Below, one piece after another: positions 1 to 8,410 of a stretch of 64,000 nucleotides of DNA. How positions within the stretch are numbered: position 1 is the first letter of the stretch; the number at the start of each line of letters is the position of its first letter. A model generated the notes under the pieces. That model was given only the letters and a program-made list of their open reading frames with translations, had not been told where the DNA came from and made no database searches. Made by a program: the position numbers and the translations under genes. Source of the stretch: Tepidicella xavieri (GTDB lineage Bacteria > Pseudomonadota > Gammaproteobacteria > Burkholderiales > Burkholderiaceae_C); NCBI RefSeq assembly GCF_004363315.1, contig NZ_SNYL01000011.1, positions 1-64,000 of the forward strand, in the 5' to 3' direction.

Positions 1-50
1 GGAACTCAACTACGGAGTCGATCTATCAACCATCTGAGGGTGGTATCAGA

Positions 51-76
51 TTGATGGGGTGAAGGTGCCCCATCAA
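51..76. repeat. Short inverted repeat upstream of the EamA gene
   Basis: Two perfect 9-base arms, TTGATGGGG at 51-59 and CCCCATCAA at 68-76, flank an 8-base spacer. No T-run follows either arm, so it is not a clear intrinsic terminator. It may be the 3' hairpin of a gene lying left of the window, or an operator. Bases 1-50 and 77-125 hold no gene I can support. A short frame ending in TGA at 35-37 could be the tail of an upstream gene but cannot be judged. Confidence 0.4.
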
Positions 77-125
77 CCATTAAATCCGTATACCCTAAAT
101 TTTTCGGGCATCGAAGGGGGAGGCC

Positions 126-1094
126 ATGGCGGTCGGGGTCGCATTTGCGTTGGCAGCAGGTTTGTTGTGGGGGCTGGTATTCGTTGCCCCCCTCATGCTG
201 CCCGACTACCCGGCTGCCCTACAAGCGGTGGGCCGGTATCTGGCTTTCGGCCTGCTGTGCCTGCCGCTGGCCTGGGTGGACCGGCGCCAACTCCGCGGTC
301 TGACACGAGGCGACTGGCTCGAAGCCCTCAAACTCGCCGCCGTCGGCAACCTGCTCTACTACACGTTTTTGGCCAGTTCCATCCAGCGCACCGGAGGGCC
401 GCTGACGACGATGATGATCGGCACCCTGCCGGTGGTGATCGCCGTGGCAGCCAATCTGCGCAATGCCCGACGCGATGGCCGCCTGCCCTGGGCGCGGCTG
501 GTCTGGCCGCTGGGGCTGATGCTGTTGGGCATCGGCATGGTCAATCATGTGGAAATGGGCGCCGTGCGGGCCAGCGATGACGCCTCCCTGAGCCGCTATG
601 CCTTGGGTGCCGTCTTGGCCGTGGGGGCGGTGGTGTGCTGGACTTGGTACCCCTTGCGCAACGCCGACTGGCTGCGGGCGCATCCGGGGCGCAGCCCGCG
701 TGCCTGGGCCACCGCCCAAGGGCTGGCCACCTTGCCGCTGGCGTTGCTGGGCTACCTGCTGCTGTGGGCCTGGATGGGGGCGACCGGAGCGGCTTTTCAG
801 ATGCCCCTGGGCCCCGATCCGCTGTTCTTCGTGACGTTGATGGTTGCGGTGGGTCTGCTGGCCTCGTGGCTCGGCACCCTGTGCTGGAACGAGTCCAGCC
901 AGCGTCTGCCGACGGCGTTGGCCGGGCAACTCATCGTGTTTGAAACCCTGGCCGCCCTGTGTTATGCCTACCTCTGGCGCGGGCAATGGCCCGCCATGCT
1001 GACCTGGGGCGGCATGGCCGCCTTGGTGCTCGGCGTGCTGTGGGCCGTGCGCATCAAGCCCCAGCCCGTGGTGGCCGAGGCCCATCCGAACTGA
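126..1094 (+). CDS. EamA/DMT-family transporter
   Basis: The 322-residue product is almost entirely hydrophobic. It has about ten predicted membrane segments arranged as two EamA repeats (roughly residues 5-140 and 155-310), the standard layout of drug/metabolite transporter superfamily exporters in the inner membrane. A G-rich ribosome site (AGGGGGAGG) sits just before the ATG. Family members export amino acids, metabolites or drugs, and nothing in the sequence fixes the substrate. It stands alone, convergent with sucCD, whose terminator lies just downstream. Confidence 0.85.
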   Translation: MAVGVAFALAAGLLWGLVFVAPLMLPDYPAALQAVGRYLAFGLLCLPLAWVDRRQLRGLTRGDWLEALKLAAVGNLLYYTFLASSIQRTGGPLTTMMIGTLPVVIAVAANLRNARRDGRLPWARLVWPLGLMLLGIGMVNHVEMGAVRASDDASLSRYALGAVLAVGAVVCWTWYPLRNADWLRAHPGRSPRAWATAQGLATLPLALLGYLLLWAWMGATGAAFQMPLGPDPLFFVTLMVAVGLLASWLGTLCWNESSQRLPTALAGQLIVFETLAALCYAYLWRGQWPAMLTWGGMAALVLGVLWAVRIKPQPVVAEAHPN

Positions 1095-1168
1095 CCCCTC
1101 TCAATTCCTCCCCCGAAGCCAGCGCCACGGGGGCACGGGAGGGCCTGGCGCCAGGTGGTCAAGTCCAC

Positions 1169-1192
1169 AAAAAAGGCGGCCAGCGGCCGCCT
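1169..1192 (-). terminator. Intrinsic terminator of sucCD
   Basis: Read on the minus strand, a 7-bp GC stem (AGGCGGC / GCCGCCT) with a 5-base loop is followed directly by six T residues, about 23 bases after the sucD stop. This is a textbook rho-independent terminator for the sucC-sucD transcript. It could also act weakly on the convergent EamA gene. Confidence 0.85.
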
Positions 1193-1214
1193 CGGGTGTG
1201 ATGGGCACCAACCC

Positions 1215-2108
1215 TCAGAGCAGGGACTTCAGCAGACGCCCCATCTCAGAGGGGTTGCGCGTGACCTTGAAGCCGCACTCTTCCATGATGGCCAGCTTGG
1301 CGTCGGCGGTGTCGGCGCCGCCGCTGATGAGCGCGCCGGCATGGCCCATGCGCTTGCCGGGCGGGGCGGTCACGCCGGCGATGAAGCCGACGACGGGCTT
1401 TTTCATGTGTTCCTTACACCAGCGGGCCGCCTCGGCCTCGTCCGGGCCACCGATCTCGCCGATCATGATCACCGCGTCGGTGTCCGGATCGTCGTTGAAC
1501 ATGCGCATCACGTCGATGTGCTTCAAGCCGTTGATCGGGTCGCCGCCGATGCCCACGGCCGACGATTGGCCGATGCCAAGCTCGGTCAGTTGGGCCACGG
1601 CTTCATAGGTCAGCGTGCCGGAGCGGCTGACTACGCCCACGCGGCCTTTTTTGTGGATATGGCCCGGCATGATGCCGATCTTGATTTCCTCGGGCGTGAT
1701 CAGGCCCGGGCAGTTGGGGCCCAGCAGCAGGGTCTTCTTGCCTCCGGCCGCTTCCTTGGCCTTCATCTTGTTGCGGACCATCAGCATGTCGCGCACGGGG
1801 ATGCCCTCGGTGATGCAGATCACCAAGTCCAGGTCGGCCTCCACGGCTTCCCAGATGGCGTCGGCTGCGCCGGCCGGCGGCACGTAGATGACGCTGACGG
1901 TGGCGCCGGTCTCGGCAGCGGCTTCCTTGACGCTGGCGTAGATGGGGATGTCAAAGATCTTCTCGCCGGCTTTCTTGGGGTTGACCCCGGCGACGAAGCA
2001 GTTTTTGCCGTTGGCGTATTCCTGGCACTTCTCGGTGTGGAACTGGCCCGTCTTGCCGGTGATGCCCTGGGTGATGACCTTGGTGTCTTTGTTGATGAGG
2101 ATGGACAT
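1215..2108 (-). CDS. sucD: Succinyl-CoA ligase (ADP-forming) alpha subunit
   Basis: This is the alpha subunit of the TCA-cycle enzyme that converts succinyl-CoA to succinate with substrate-level phosphorylation. The 297 residues match the usual length. The N-terminal CoA-binding fold has GITGKTGQ at residues 15-22. The phosphohistidine motif MGHAGA is near residue 256. The start has a good ribosome site (AAAGGA, 8-base spacing). It follows sucC after 20 bases and is cotranscribed with it, ending at the terminator at 1169-1192. Confidence 0.97.
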   Translation of the reverse strand: MSILINKDTKVITQGITGKTGQFHTEKCQEYANGKNCFVAGVNPKKAGEKIFDIPIYASVKEAAAETGATVSVIYVPPAGAADAIWEAVEADLDLVICITEGIPVRDMLMVRNKMKAKEAAGGKKTLLLGPNCPGLITPEEIKIGIMPGHIHKKGRVGVVSRSGTLTYEAVAQLTELGIGQSSAVGIGGDPINGLKHIDVMRMFNDDPDTDAVIMIGEIGGPDEAEAARWCKEHMKKPVVGFIAGVTAPPGKRMGHAGALISGGADTADAKLAIMEECGFKVTRNPSEMGRLLKSLL

Positions 2109-2128
2109 GTTCGTTTTCCTTTCCGGGC

Positions 2129-3292
2129 TCAGGCTTGGACGGCGGCCACCACCTTCTGGGCGGCCTCGGCCATGGTGTCGGCGCTGATGATGGGCAGGCC
2201 TGACTCGGCCAGCATCTTCTTGCCCAGTTCCTCGTTGGTGCCCTTCATGCGCACCACCAGCGGCACGTTCAGGTTCACGGCCTTGCAGGCGGTGATGACG
2301 CCGGTGGCGATGGTGTCGCAGCGCATGATGCCGCCGAAGATATTGACCAGGATGGCCTTGACCTTCGGGTTCTTGAGCATGATCTTGAAGGCTTCGGTGA
2401 CCTTCTCAGGGGTGGCGCCGCCGCCCACGTCGAGGAAGTTGGCCGGCTCGGCGCCGAACAACTTGATGGTGTCCATGGTGGCCATGGCCAGGCCGGCGCC
2501 ATTGACCAGGCAGCCGATGTTGCCGTCCAGGCTGATGTAGGCCAGGTCGAACTTGGAGGCCTCGATCTCGGCCGGATCTTCTTCGTCCAGGTCCCGCAGC
2601 GCCACGATTTCGGGGTGGCGGAACAAGGCGTTGCTGTCAAAGTTGAACTTCGCGTCCAGCGCGATGATGTTGCCCTTGCTGTCGCGGTTGAGTGGGTTGA
2701 TCTCGACCAGCGAGGCATCGGTGTCCATGTAGCACTTGTAGAGTTTCTGGCACACGTCCACGAACTGGGCCACGGAGTCGGCAGGCATTTGCACGCCTGC
2801 GGCGAGTTCCTGGGCCTGGGCGTCGGTCAGGCCGACCAGCGGATCGATGAACACCTTGACGATCTTCTCGGGCGAGTGGGCGGCCACCTCTTCGATGTCC
2901 ATGCCGCCTTCGCTGGAAGCGATGAAGGCCACCTTCTGCGTGGCGCGGTCGGTCACCACGGACAGGTAATACTCTTTCTGGATGTCGGCGCCGTCTTCGA
3001 TATAGAGGCGACGTACCTTCTGGCCTTCAGGGCCGGTCTGGTGCGTGACGAGCTGCATGCCCAGAATCTGGCCGGCGAGTTCCTTGACCTGATCGATGGA
3101 TTTGGCCACTTTCACGCCACCGCCCTTGCCTCGGCCGCCCGCATGGATCTGCGCCTTGACCACCCAGACCGGGCCGCCCAGCTTTTGGGCCGCTTCGACC
3201 GCTTCCTGCACCGTGAACGCGGGGATGCCGCGCGGGACCGGCACGCCGAACTGACGCAAGATTTCCTTGCCTTGGTATTCGTGAATCTTCAT
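2129..3292 (-). CDS. sucC: Succinyl-CoA ligase (ADP-forming) beta subunit
   Basis: This is the nucleotide-binding partner of SucD. The 387 residues begin with the family hallmark [12 protein letters not shown], followed by an ATP-grasp domain (to about residue 240) with the glycine-rich [11 protein letters not shown] near residue 50. A C-terminal ligase/CoA-ligase domain includes the VNIFGG loop. It is the first gene of the sucCD operon. The 217-base gap to argC is a divergent promoter region in which I see no clear sigma-70 pair or operator. Confidence 0.97.
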   Translation of the reverse strand: MKIHEYQGKEILRQFGVPVPRGIPAFTVQEAVEAAQKLGGPVWVVKAQIHAGGRGKGGGVKVAKSIDQVKELAGQILGMQLVTHQTGPEGQKVRRLYIEDGADIQKEYYLSVVTDRATQKVAFIASSEGGMDIEEVAAHSPEKIVKVFIDPLVGLTDAQAQELAAGVQMPADSVAQFVDVCQKLYKCYMDTDASLVEINPLNRDSKGNIIALDAKFNFDSNALFRHPEIVALRDLDEEDPAEIEASKFDLAYISLDGNIGCLVNGAGLAMATMDTIKLFGAEPANFLDVGGGATPEKVTEAFKIMLKNPKVKAILVNIFGGIMRCDTIATGVITACKAVNLNVPLVVRMKGTNEELGKKMLAESGLPIISADTMAEAAQKVVAAVQA

Positions 3293-3509
3293 GAAAATCG
3301 CTCTCTGAAAGAGTCAAACACAACACGTCCGCCCTGAGGGCAAGGTAGCGTGGGCATGTACGGCCACGATTACGGTGCAACAGGCCTAAGGACACACGAA
3401 GCCTGAACTGTATCATGCTGCCATGCACAAAACCTTTTGCCAACCTGACACCACCTTCACGCGGATGATAGGACGCAGGACTGGCCGCATACCCCAAGGA
3501 GAATAGCCC

Positions 3510-4430
3510 ATGCCTCAGGTTTTCATCGATGGCGAAGCCGGCACCACCGGCCTGCAGATCCGCGAGCGGCTGGCCGGCGTGCCCGCGGTGCAAATGCTCA
3601 GCATCGACCCGCAGCGCCGCAAAGACCCGGCCGCCAAGCGTGAGTTGATGGCGCAGGCCGATCTGGTCATCCTCTGCCTGCACGACGACGCGGCCCGCGA
3701 ATCGGTGGCCATGATCGACGCCATCAAGGCCGAAAGCGGGCGCGCGCCGCGCATCATCGACGCCTCCACCGCGCACCGGGTGGCGCCCGGGTGGGTGTAT
3801 GGGTTTGCCGAATTGTGCGCCGGGCAGGCCGAAGCGGTGCGCACCGCCGAACGGGTGGCCAATCCCGGGTGCTACGCCACGGGGGCCATTGCGCTCATTC
3901 GCCCGCTGATCGATGCCGGGCTCATGCCGAAGGACTTTCCCTTGACCCTGCCCAGCGTCAGCGGCTACACCGGGGGCGGGCGCGCCATGATCGAGGCGTA
4001 CGAGGCGGGCAGCGCCGCCCCCTTCGAACTGTATGCCCTGGGCCTGAGTCACAAGCACATCCCCGAGATCATGGCCTGCACCGGTCTGACCCGGCGCCCG
4101 CTGTTCGTGCCGTCGGTGGGCAACTTTCCGCAAGGGATGCTGGTGCAGTTGCCTTTGCACCTGGACATGCTGCCTGCGCAGGTGCGTGGCGCCGATCTGC
4201 ACGAGGCGCTGGCGGCGCACTACGCCGGCAGTGCCGTGGTGTCGGTGTTGCCGCCCACCGAGGACGGCAAGCTCGATGCCGTGGCGCTGGCCGGCAGCGA
4301 CCGGCTGGAGCTGCGCGTTTTTGCCAACGAGACGCACCGCCACGCGGTGTTGGTGGCCCGGCTGGACAACCTGGGCAAAGGCGCCAGCGGCGCGGCGGTG
4401 CAGAACCTGCGCTTGATGCTGGGGGTGTGA
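3510..4430 (+). CDS. argC: N-acetyl-gamma-glutamyl-phosphate reductase (short type)
   Basis: This enzyme catalyses the third step of arginine synthesis, NADPH-dependent reduction of N-acetylglutamyl phosphate to the semialdehyde. The 306 residues fit the short type-2 AGPR class rather than the roughly 334-residue E. coli form. The catalytic cysteine is Cys121 in the NPGCYATG motif. An N-terminal Rossmann domain begins [11 protein letters not shown] strong AAGGAG site lies 8 bases before the ATG. No other arginine gene is adjacent, so it is a stand-alone locus, convergent with the metallo-hydrolase gene 10 bases downstream. Confidence 0.95.
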   Translation: MPQVFIDGEAGTTGLQIRERLAGVPAVQMLSIDPQRRKDPAAKRELMAQADLVILCLHDDAARESVAMIDAIKAESGRAPRIIDASTAHRVAPGWVYGFAELCAGQAEAVRTAERVANPGCYATGAIALIRPLIDAGLMPKDFPLTLPSVSGYTGGGRAMIEAYEAGSAAPFELYALGLSHKHIPEIMACTGLTRRPLFVPSVGNFPQGMLVQLPLHLDMLPAQVRGADLHEALAAHYAGSAVVSVLPPTEDGKLDAVALAGSDRLELRVFANETHRHAVLVARLDNLGKGASGAAVQNLRLMLGV

Positions 4431-4439
4431 CGCGCCTGC

Positions 4440-5381
4440 TCAGGCGTCGATCACCCAGCCGGGTTCCAGCCGGGCCGCGCCCGAGGTGGCCAGGTCTTGC
4501 AGGATTTGGGCGAGCCAGTCGTCGATCGCCTCGCCGCCGGCATGACGGCGGTGCTGCTGCACCAGGTAAGGGGTTTGCCGCGCCCAGGCCATGAAGGCGT
4601 CGTAGGGTGCGCGCTGCCACTCCAGCAGCTTGAATTTCAGCAGCACCTTCAGGGCATAGCGCGTGTGGCGCTGCGGGTCGTCGATGAATTGCCGCAGCCG
4701 GCTGCGGGCGCGTGCCAGCGCACCGGCCACGGCGGCTGGCCCACCGAAGGGGCGTCCGTGCCCCGGGATGACCAGCCGTGGCTGCAAAGACTCGATCAGG
4801 TCCAGCGTGGCACCCACTTCGTCGAACGCGGATTCGCCGTCCAGTTCCGGGAACACCACGCCAAAGCCGTTTTCCCACAGCGCGTCGCCCGAGATCAGCA
4901 CCCCACTGTCCGGCTCGTGGAGCAAGACCGCATGGGGGTCATGGCCCGGGGCGGCATGGATGACCCAGCCCCGCCCACCCAGCGACACGGCCGTGCCTGG
5001 GGTCAGCACCGCGTCATGCCGGAAACGCGGGCAGTGCTGGCCGGTGGCTTGGTAGGTCAGGGTGTCCATGTCCCAGCGGGCCACGGCATCGGCGTGTCCC
5101 GGTGGAATCCAGGTGCGCAAGCCGGGGTAGCGGGCCTGCAAGGCGGCGTTGCCGCCGCAGTGGTCGCTGTGCAGATGGGTGTTGATGAGACCGGCCAGTG
5201 GCCGCTGTCCCAGGGCGGCAGACACCAGGGCCAGCGTCTGATCGGCATGGGTGCAGTAGCCGGAGTCGATGAGGGTGGGCCCAGGCGGGCCGTCAATCAG
5301 CACGCTGTTGGACGACAGCCAGCCGCGCTCCCAGACCTGGAGGCCTTCGGGCAGGGCTGGGGAGTCGTGCGGGAGGGTCAT
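4440..5381 (-). CDS. MBL-fold metallo-hydrolase
   Basis: The 313-residue product is a metallo-beta-lactamase-fold hydrolase. The metal site is visible as THLHSDHCGG (HxHxDH), a second-sphere PGHDPH, the bridging aspartate in SGDALW and a final histidine in VIPGHG. Such proteins hydrolyse thioesters, lactones or similar bonds. The substrate here is unknown. An alpha-helical C-terminal extension resembles glyoxalase-II/lactonase-type members. Its ATG overlaps the stop of the upstream diguanylate cyclase by four bases (ATGA), so the two are translationally coupled. Confidence 0.85.
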   Translation of the reverse strand: MTLPHDSPALPEGLQVWERGWLSSNSVLIDGPPGPTLIDSGYCTHADQTLALVSAALGQRPLAGLINTHLHSDHCGGNAALQARYPGLRTWIPPGHADAVARWDMDTLTYQATGQHCPRFRHDAVLTPGTAVSLGGRGWVIHAAPGHDPHAVLLHEPDSGVLISGDALWENGFGVVFPELDGESAFDEVGATLDLIESLQPRLVIPGHGRPFGGPAAVAGALARARSRLRQFIDDPQRHTRYALKVLLKFKLLEWQRAPYDAFMAWARQTPYLVQQHRRHAGGEAIDDWLAQILQDLATSGAARLEPGWVIDA

Positions 5382-6535
5382 GCGGGTGACAGAGCAGCTT
5401 GCACGGTCTGGTCGCGCCCCAGTGCTTTGGCTTGATACAGGGCGGCATCGGCCCGTCCAATGGCGCTTTCCAAGCGGGAGTCCATGGAACTGCTCGCCGC
5501 GGTCGGTGGTATCGCGGTCAGGCCAATGCTGACGGTGTAAGGTGGAATGCCGTCCGATGCGGGAAACGTGCGGATGCGTTCAGCGATGGCAAGGGCTTCG
5601 GTGACCGGCGTTTCTGGCAAGAGGGCGATGAATTCCTCGCCCCCATACCGACCCAACCGGTCGGTGGCGCGCAAAACACGCTTCAGACGCTGCCCAAAAT
5701 CGCGTAGCACAGCGTCCCCTGTCTGGTGGCCATAGGTGTCATTGATGCGTTTGAAGTGATCCAGATCCAGCATGAGCAAGGCGGCTGGCTTGACCGTGCG
5801 CTGCTGGCGCTGCAACTCATGAACAGCGGCTTCCCAGAAGGCCGTGCGTGTTGGGATACCCGTCAGACTGTCTTGTGTCGCCAACTCACGGATGTGCGCG
5901 TGTAGCCGCTGCTGCCCCAACAGCACCAAGCCAATGGTTTCGCCGAGCAAAGAAAAGGCGTAACTGGCAAGGTAAATGTTCTGCCAGATCGAGGGGGTGA
6001 ACAGGTCGGCGTCGACGCGCTCCAGGTGGGCGGTGGCGACGCGGAAGGCCAGGGCCAAGGTACAGAAGGCCAACCAGCCGATCAGGAACCGCCCGCCGAA
6101 GCTGTGCCGGTCATGCCGCCAGATCAAACGCCAATGGGCCAGTTGAACGACGGCCATCAGGCCAGGGACGATGGTCAGCCGCAGCGGGTAGTGCGGCCAA
6201 ACCGTGCTGAGCGCGAGCAGTGCGACCAGCGCCAGCCATACCCAGAGCCATCGTGGCAAGGGCTGGTTCCAGAATCGGCACGAGCCCAAGTACATCGCGA
6301 TGGCGCCAGCAAGGATGAAGCCGTTGCCCAGCACGATGCTGACCGGGGCACCGATGAGCCCACGCAGACCCAGTAGCACGGTGCCGGCGAATATGCTCAA
6401 AGGGCCGGCGCCCCACCAGGCGGCCGCCTCCAACAGGGAACGGTTCTGCCGCCACAAATGAAGCAGCACCACGGCAGTCAAGACGCCGATCGCCCCCAAA
6501 AGCAGCACGACGGCGCGCAGGTCGAGTTCGTTCAC
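5378..6535 (-). CDS. Membrane diguanylate cyclase (GGDEF)
   Basis: The protein synthesises cyclic di-GMP. The first 215 or so of 385 residues form about six membrane helices with no recognised sensory domain, followed by a GGDEF domain containing the active motif GGEEF within RYGGEEF. An upstream inhibitory RxxD site is not obvious. The start is a GTG. It lies 69 bases after fadD on the same strand and overlaps the metallo-hydrolase by four bases, suggesting one transcript. The signal sensed by the membrane part is unknown. Confidence 0.88.
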   Translation of the reverse strand: MNELDLRAVVLLLGAIGVLTAVVLLHLWRQNRSLLEAAAWWGAGPLSIFAGTVLLGLRGLIGAPVSIVLGNGFILAGAIAMYLGSCRFWNQPLPRWLWVWLALVALLALSTVWPHYPLRLTIVPGLMAVVQLAHWRLIWRHDRHSFGGRFLIGWLAFCTLALAFRVATAHLERVDADLFTPSIWQNIYLASYAFSLLGETIGLVLLGQQRLHAHIRELATQDSLTGIPTRTAFWEAAVHELQRQQRTVKPAALLMLDLDHFKRINDTYGHQTGDAVLRDFGQRLKRVLRATDRLGRYGGEEFIALLPETPVTEALAIAERIRTFPASDGIPPYTVSIGLTAIPPTAASSSMDSRLESAIGRADAALYQAKALGRDQTVQAALSPA

Positions 6536-6604
6536 AATGCGTCTGATGGCAACATGGAATCGCCCTCAGTGTAGCCGTTGGAGAACCGGGCCGCCGCAGC
6601 CACC

Positions 6605-8284
6605 TCACTTCTGACGCAACTCCCGGCGCAGAATCTTGCCCACGGCGCTCTTGGGCAATTCGTCGCGGAACTCGATGTACTTGGGCCGCTTGTAGCCGGT
6701 GAGGTTGTCGTGGCAGTAGCGCAGCACGGCCTCTTCGGTCAGCGTCGGGTCGCTGCGCACCACATACACCTTGATGGCTTCGCCCGAATGCTCGTCGGGC
6801 ACGCCCACGGTGGCGCATTCCAGCACGCCCGGGCACAGGGAGATGACGTTGTCGAGCTCGGTCGGATAGACGTTGAAGCCAGAGACGATGATCATGTCCT
6901 TCTTGCGGTCCACGATGCGGATGTAGCCGCGCTCATCCATGATGCCGACGTCGCCCGTGCGCATGTAGCCGTCGGCCGTGAAGGTCTTGGCGTTTTCTTC
7001 GGGCTTGTTGTAGTAGCCCTTCATCACGTTCGGGCCTTTGATGCAGATTTCGCCCGTGCTGCCTAACGGCAGGCTGTGACCGTCGTCGTCTTTGATGGCG
7101 ATGTCGATGCTTGGCAGCGGCAGGCCGATGGTGCCGGTGAACTCGGTGTTGGTGACTGGGTTATTGGTGCCGATGGCGCAGGTCTCGCTCATGCCCCAGC
7201 CTTCGATCATGGCGCAGCCCGTGACCTTTTGCCACTGCCGGGCGGTGCCTTCGGAGGCCGCCATGCCGCCGGCTTGGGAGAGCACCAGGGTGGAGAAGTC
7301 CAGCTGGCGGAAGCGCGGGTTGTTCAGCAGGCCGTTGAACAGGGTGTTGACGGCCGGCAGCATGTGAAACGGGCGGCTCTTGAGCGTTTCGACGAATTTG
7401 GGGATGTCGCGCGGGTTGGGGATGAGGGTGGCGTGCGCCCCGTGGCGGATGACCAGCAGCATCAGCGTCAGCGCGAAGATGTGGTACAGCGGCAGCGCCA
7501 TGATGTGGTTGGCGCTGCGCACGTCGCCGATCTTGTCCAGTGCCGGGGTGAACCACGCTTCGGCCTGCAAGGTGGCGGCGATTACGTTGCCATGGGTCAG
7601 GATGGCGCCTTTGGACAGCCCGGTGGTGCCGCCGGTGTACTGGAGAAAGGCGATCGAGTCGTGGTGCACGTCGGCCGGCTTGAGGCTGAGGGCCTGCCCC
7701 TGATCGATGGCGTGCGTGAAGCTCACGACGGTACGGCCATCGAGCGGCAGCTTGAAGCTGGGCACCATCTTGGCCAGGTGCCGCACGGCGAAGGTGATCC
7801 AGTGCCCATACCAAAAGCCCAGCAGATCGCCCATGCTGGCCAGCACCACGTGCTGGATCTGGGTGCGTTCGATCACCGCTTCCAGGGTGTGGGCGAAGTT
7901 TTCCAGGATGACGATGGCCTCGGCGCCCGAGTCTTTGAGCTGGTGCTCCAGCTCGCGGGCGGTGTACAGCGGGTTGACGTTGACGCAGGTGTAGCCCGCC
8001 CGCAGCACCCCGGCCATGGTGACCGGAAACTGCGGCAGGTTGGGCAACATGATGGCCACCCGCGCGCCCGTGCTCAGCCCGAGGGATTGAAGGTAGGCGC
8101 CCAGTGCCTGGCTGAGCCGGTCGAGCTGGCCATAGGTCATCCACTCGTTCATGCACACGGTCACCGGCTCGCGGGCGTTTTGCCGGAACGAGGCTTCGAA
8201 CAGTTCGTTGAGCGAGCGGTATTGGGAGGGGTCCACGTCGTGGGGCACCCCTGGCGGATAGCTCCGGAGCCAGATTTTGTCCAT
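6605..8284 (-). CDS. fadD: Long-chain fatty-acid--CoA ligase
   Basis: This enzyme activates free fatty acids to acyl-CoA at the inner membrane, the entry to beta-oxidation. The 559-residue product aligns by eye with E. coli FadD along its length, from the N-terminal DKIWLRSYPP to the C-terminal PKSAVGKILRREL. It has the AMP-binding P-loop YTGGTTGLSKGA and the adenylate motif GWGMSET. The ATG at 8284 is chosen because it begins exactly where FadD begins. A TTG at 8308 would add eight residues, and neither start has a good ribosome site. Confidence 0.93.
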   Translation of the reverse strand: MDKIWLRSYPPGVPHDVDPSQYRSLNELFEASFRQNAREPVTVCMNEWMTYGQLDRLSQALGAYLQSLGLSTGARVAIMLPNLPQFPVTMAGVLRAGYTCVNVNPLYTARELEHQLKDSGAEAIVILENFAHTLEAVIERTQIQHVVLASMGDLLGFWYGHWITFAVRHLAKMVPSFKLPLDGRTVVSFTHAIDQGQALSLKPADVHHDSIAFLQYTGGTTGLSKGAILTHGNVIAATLQAEAWFTPALDKIGDVRSANHIMALPLYHIFALTLMLLVIRHGAHATLIPNPRDIPKFVETLKSRPFHMLPAVNTLFNGLLNNPRFRQLDFSTLVLSQAGGMAASEGTARQWQKVTGCAMIEGWGMSETCAIGTNNPVTNTEFTGTIGLPLPSIDIAIKDDDGHSLPLGSTGEICIKGPNVMKGYYNKPEENAKTFTADGYMRTGDVGIMDERGYIRIVDRKKDMIIVSGFNVYPTELDNVISLCPGVLECATVGVPDEHSGEAIKVYVVRSDPTLTEEAVLRYCHDNLTGYKRPKYIEFRDELPKSAVGKILRRELRQK

Positions 8285-8410
8285 GGGAGAAGGGAGGTCG
8301 TTGTGCAAATGAGGCGTCGGCGTGGCAGGATTGTGGGCTGGGGGGCATGCGGCCCGTCTCAGGGCAAGCCCCTAGAAACTGTCGCGCGGGGCACACTTGG
8401 GGAATCGGTC

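Noticed and set aside
1-37. Possible C-terminal coding tail ending in TGA at 35-37
   Set aside because: Too short to identify; the other two frames are equally open, so coding cannot be argued.
7076-8410. Open plus-strand frame continuous with the hydrolase gene, opposite fadD
   Set aside because: It lies antisense to a well-supported fadD, has shadow-type composition (Gly/His/Val/Gln-rich), and the hydrolase has a natural ATG at 8411.
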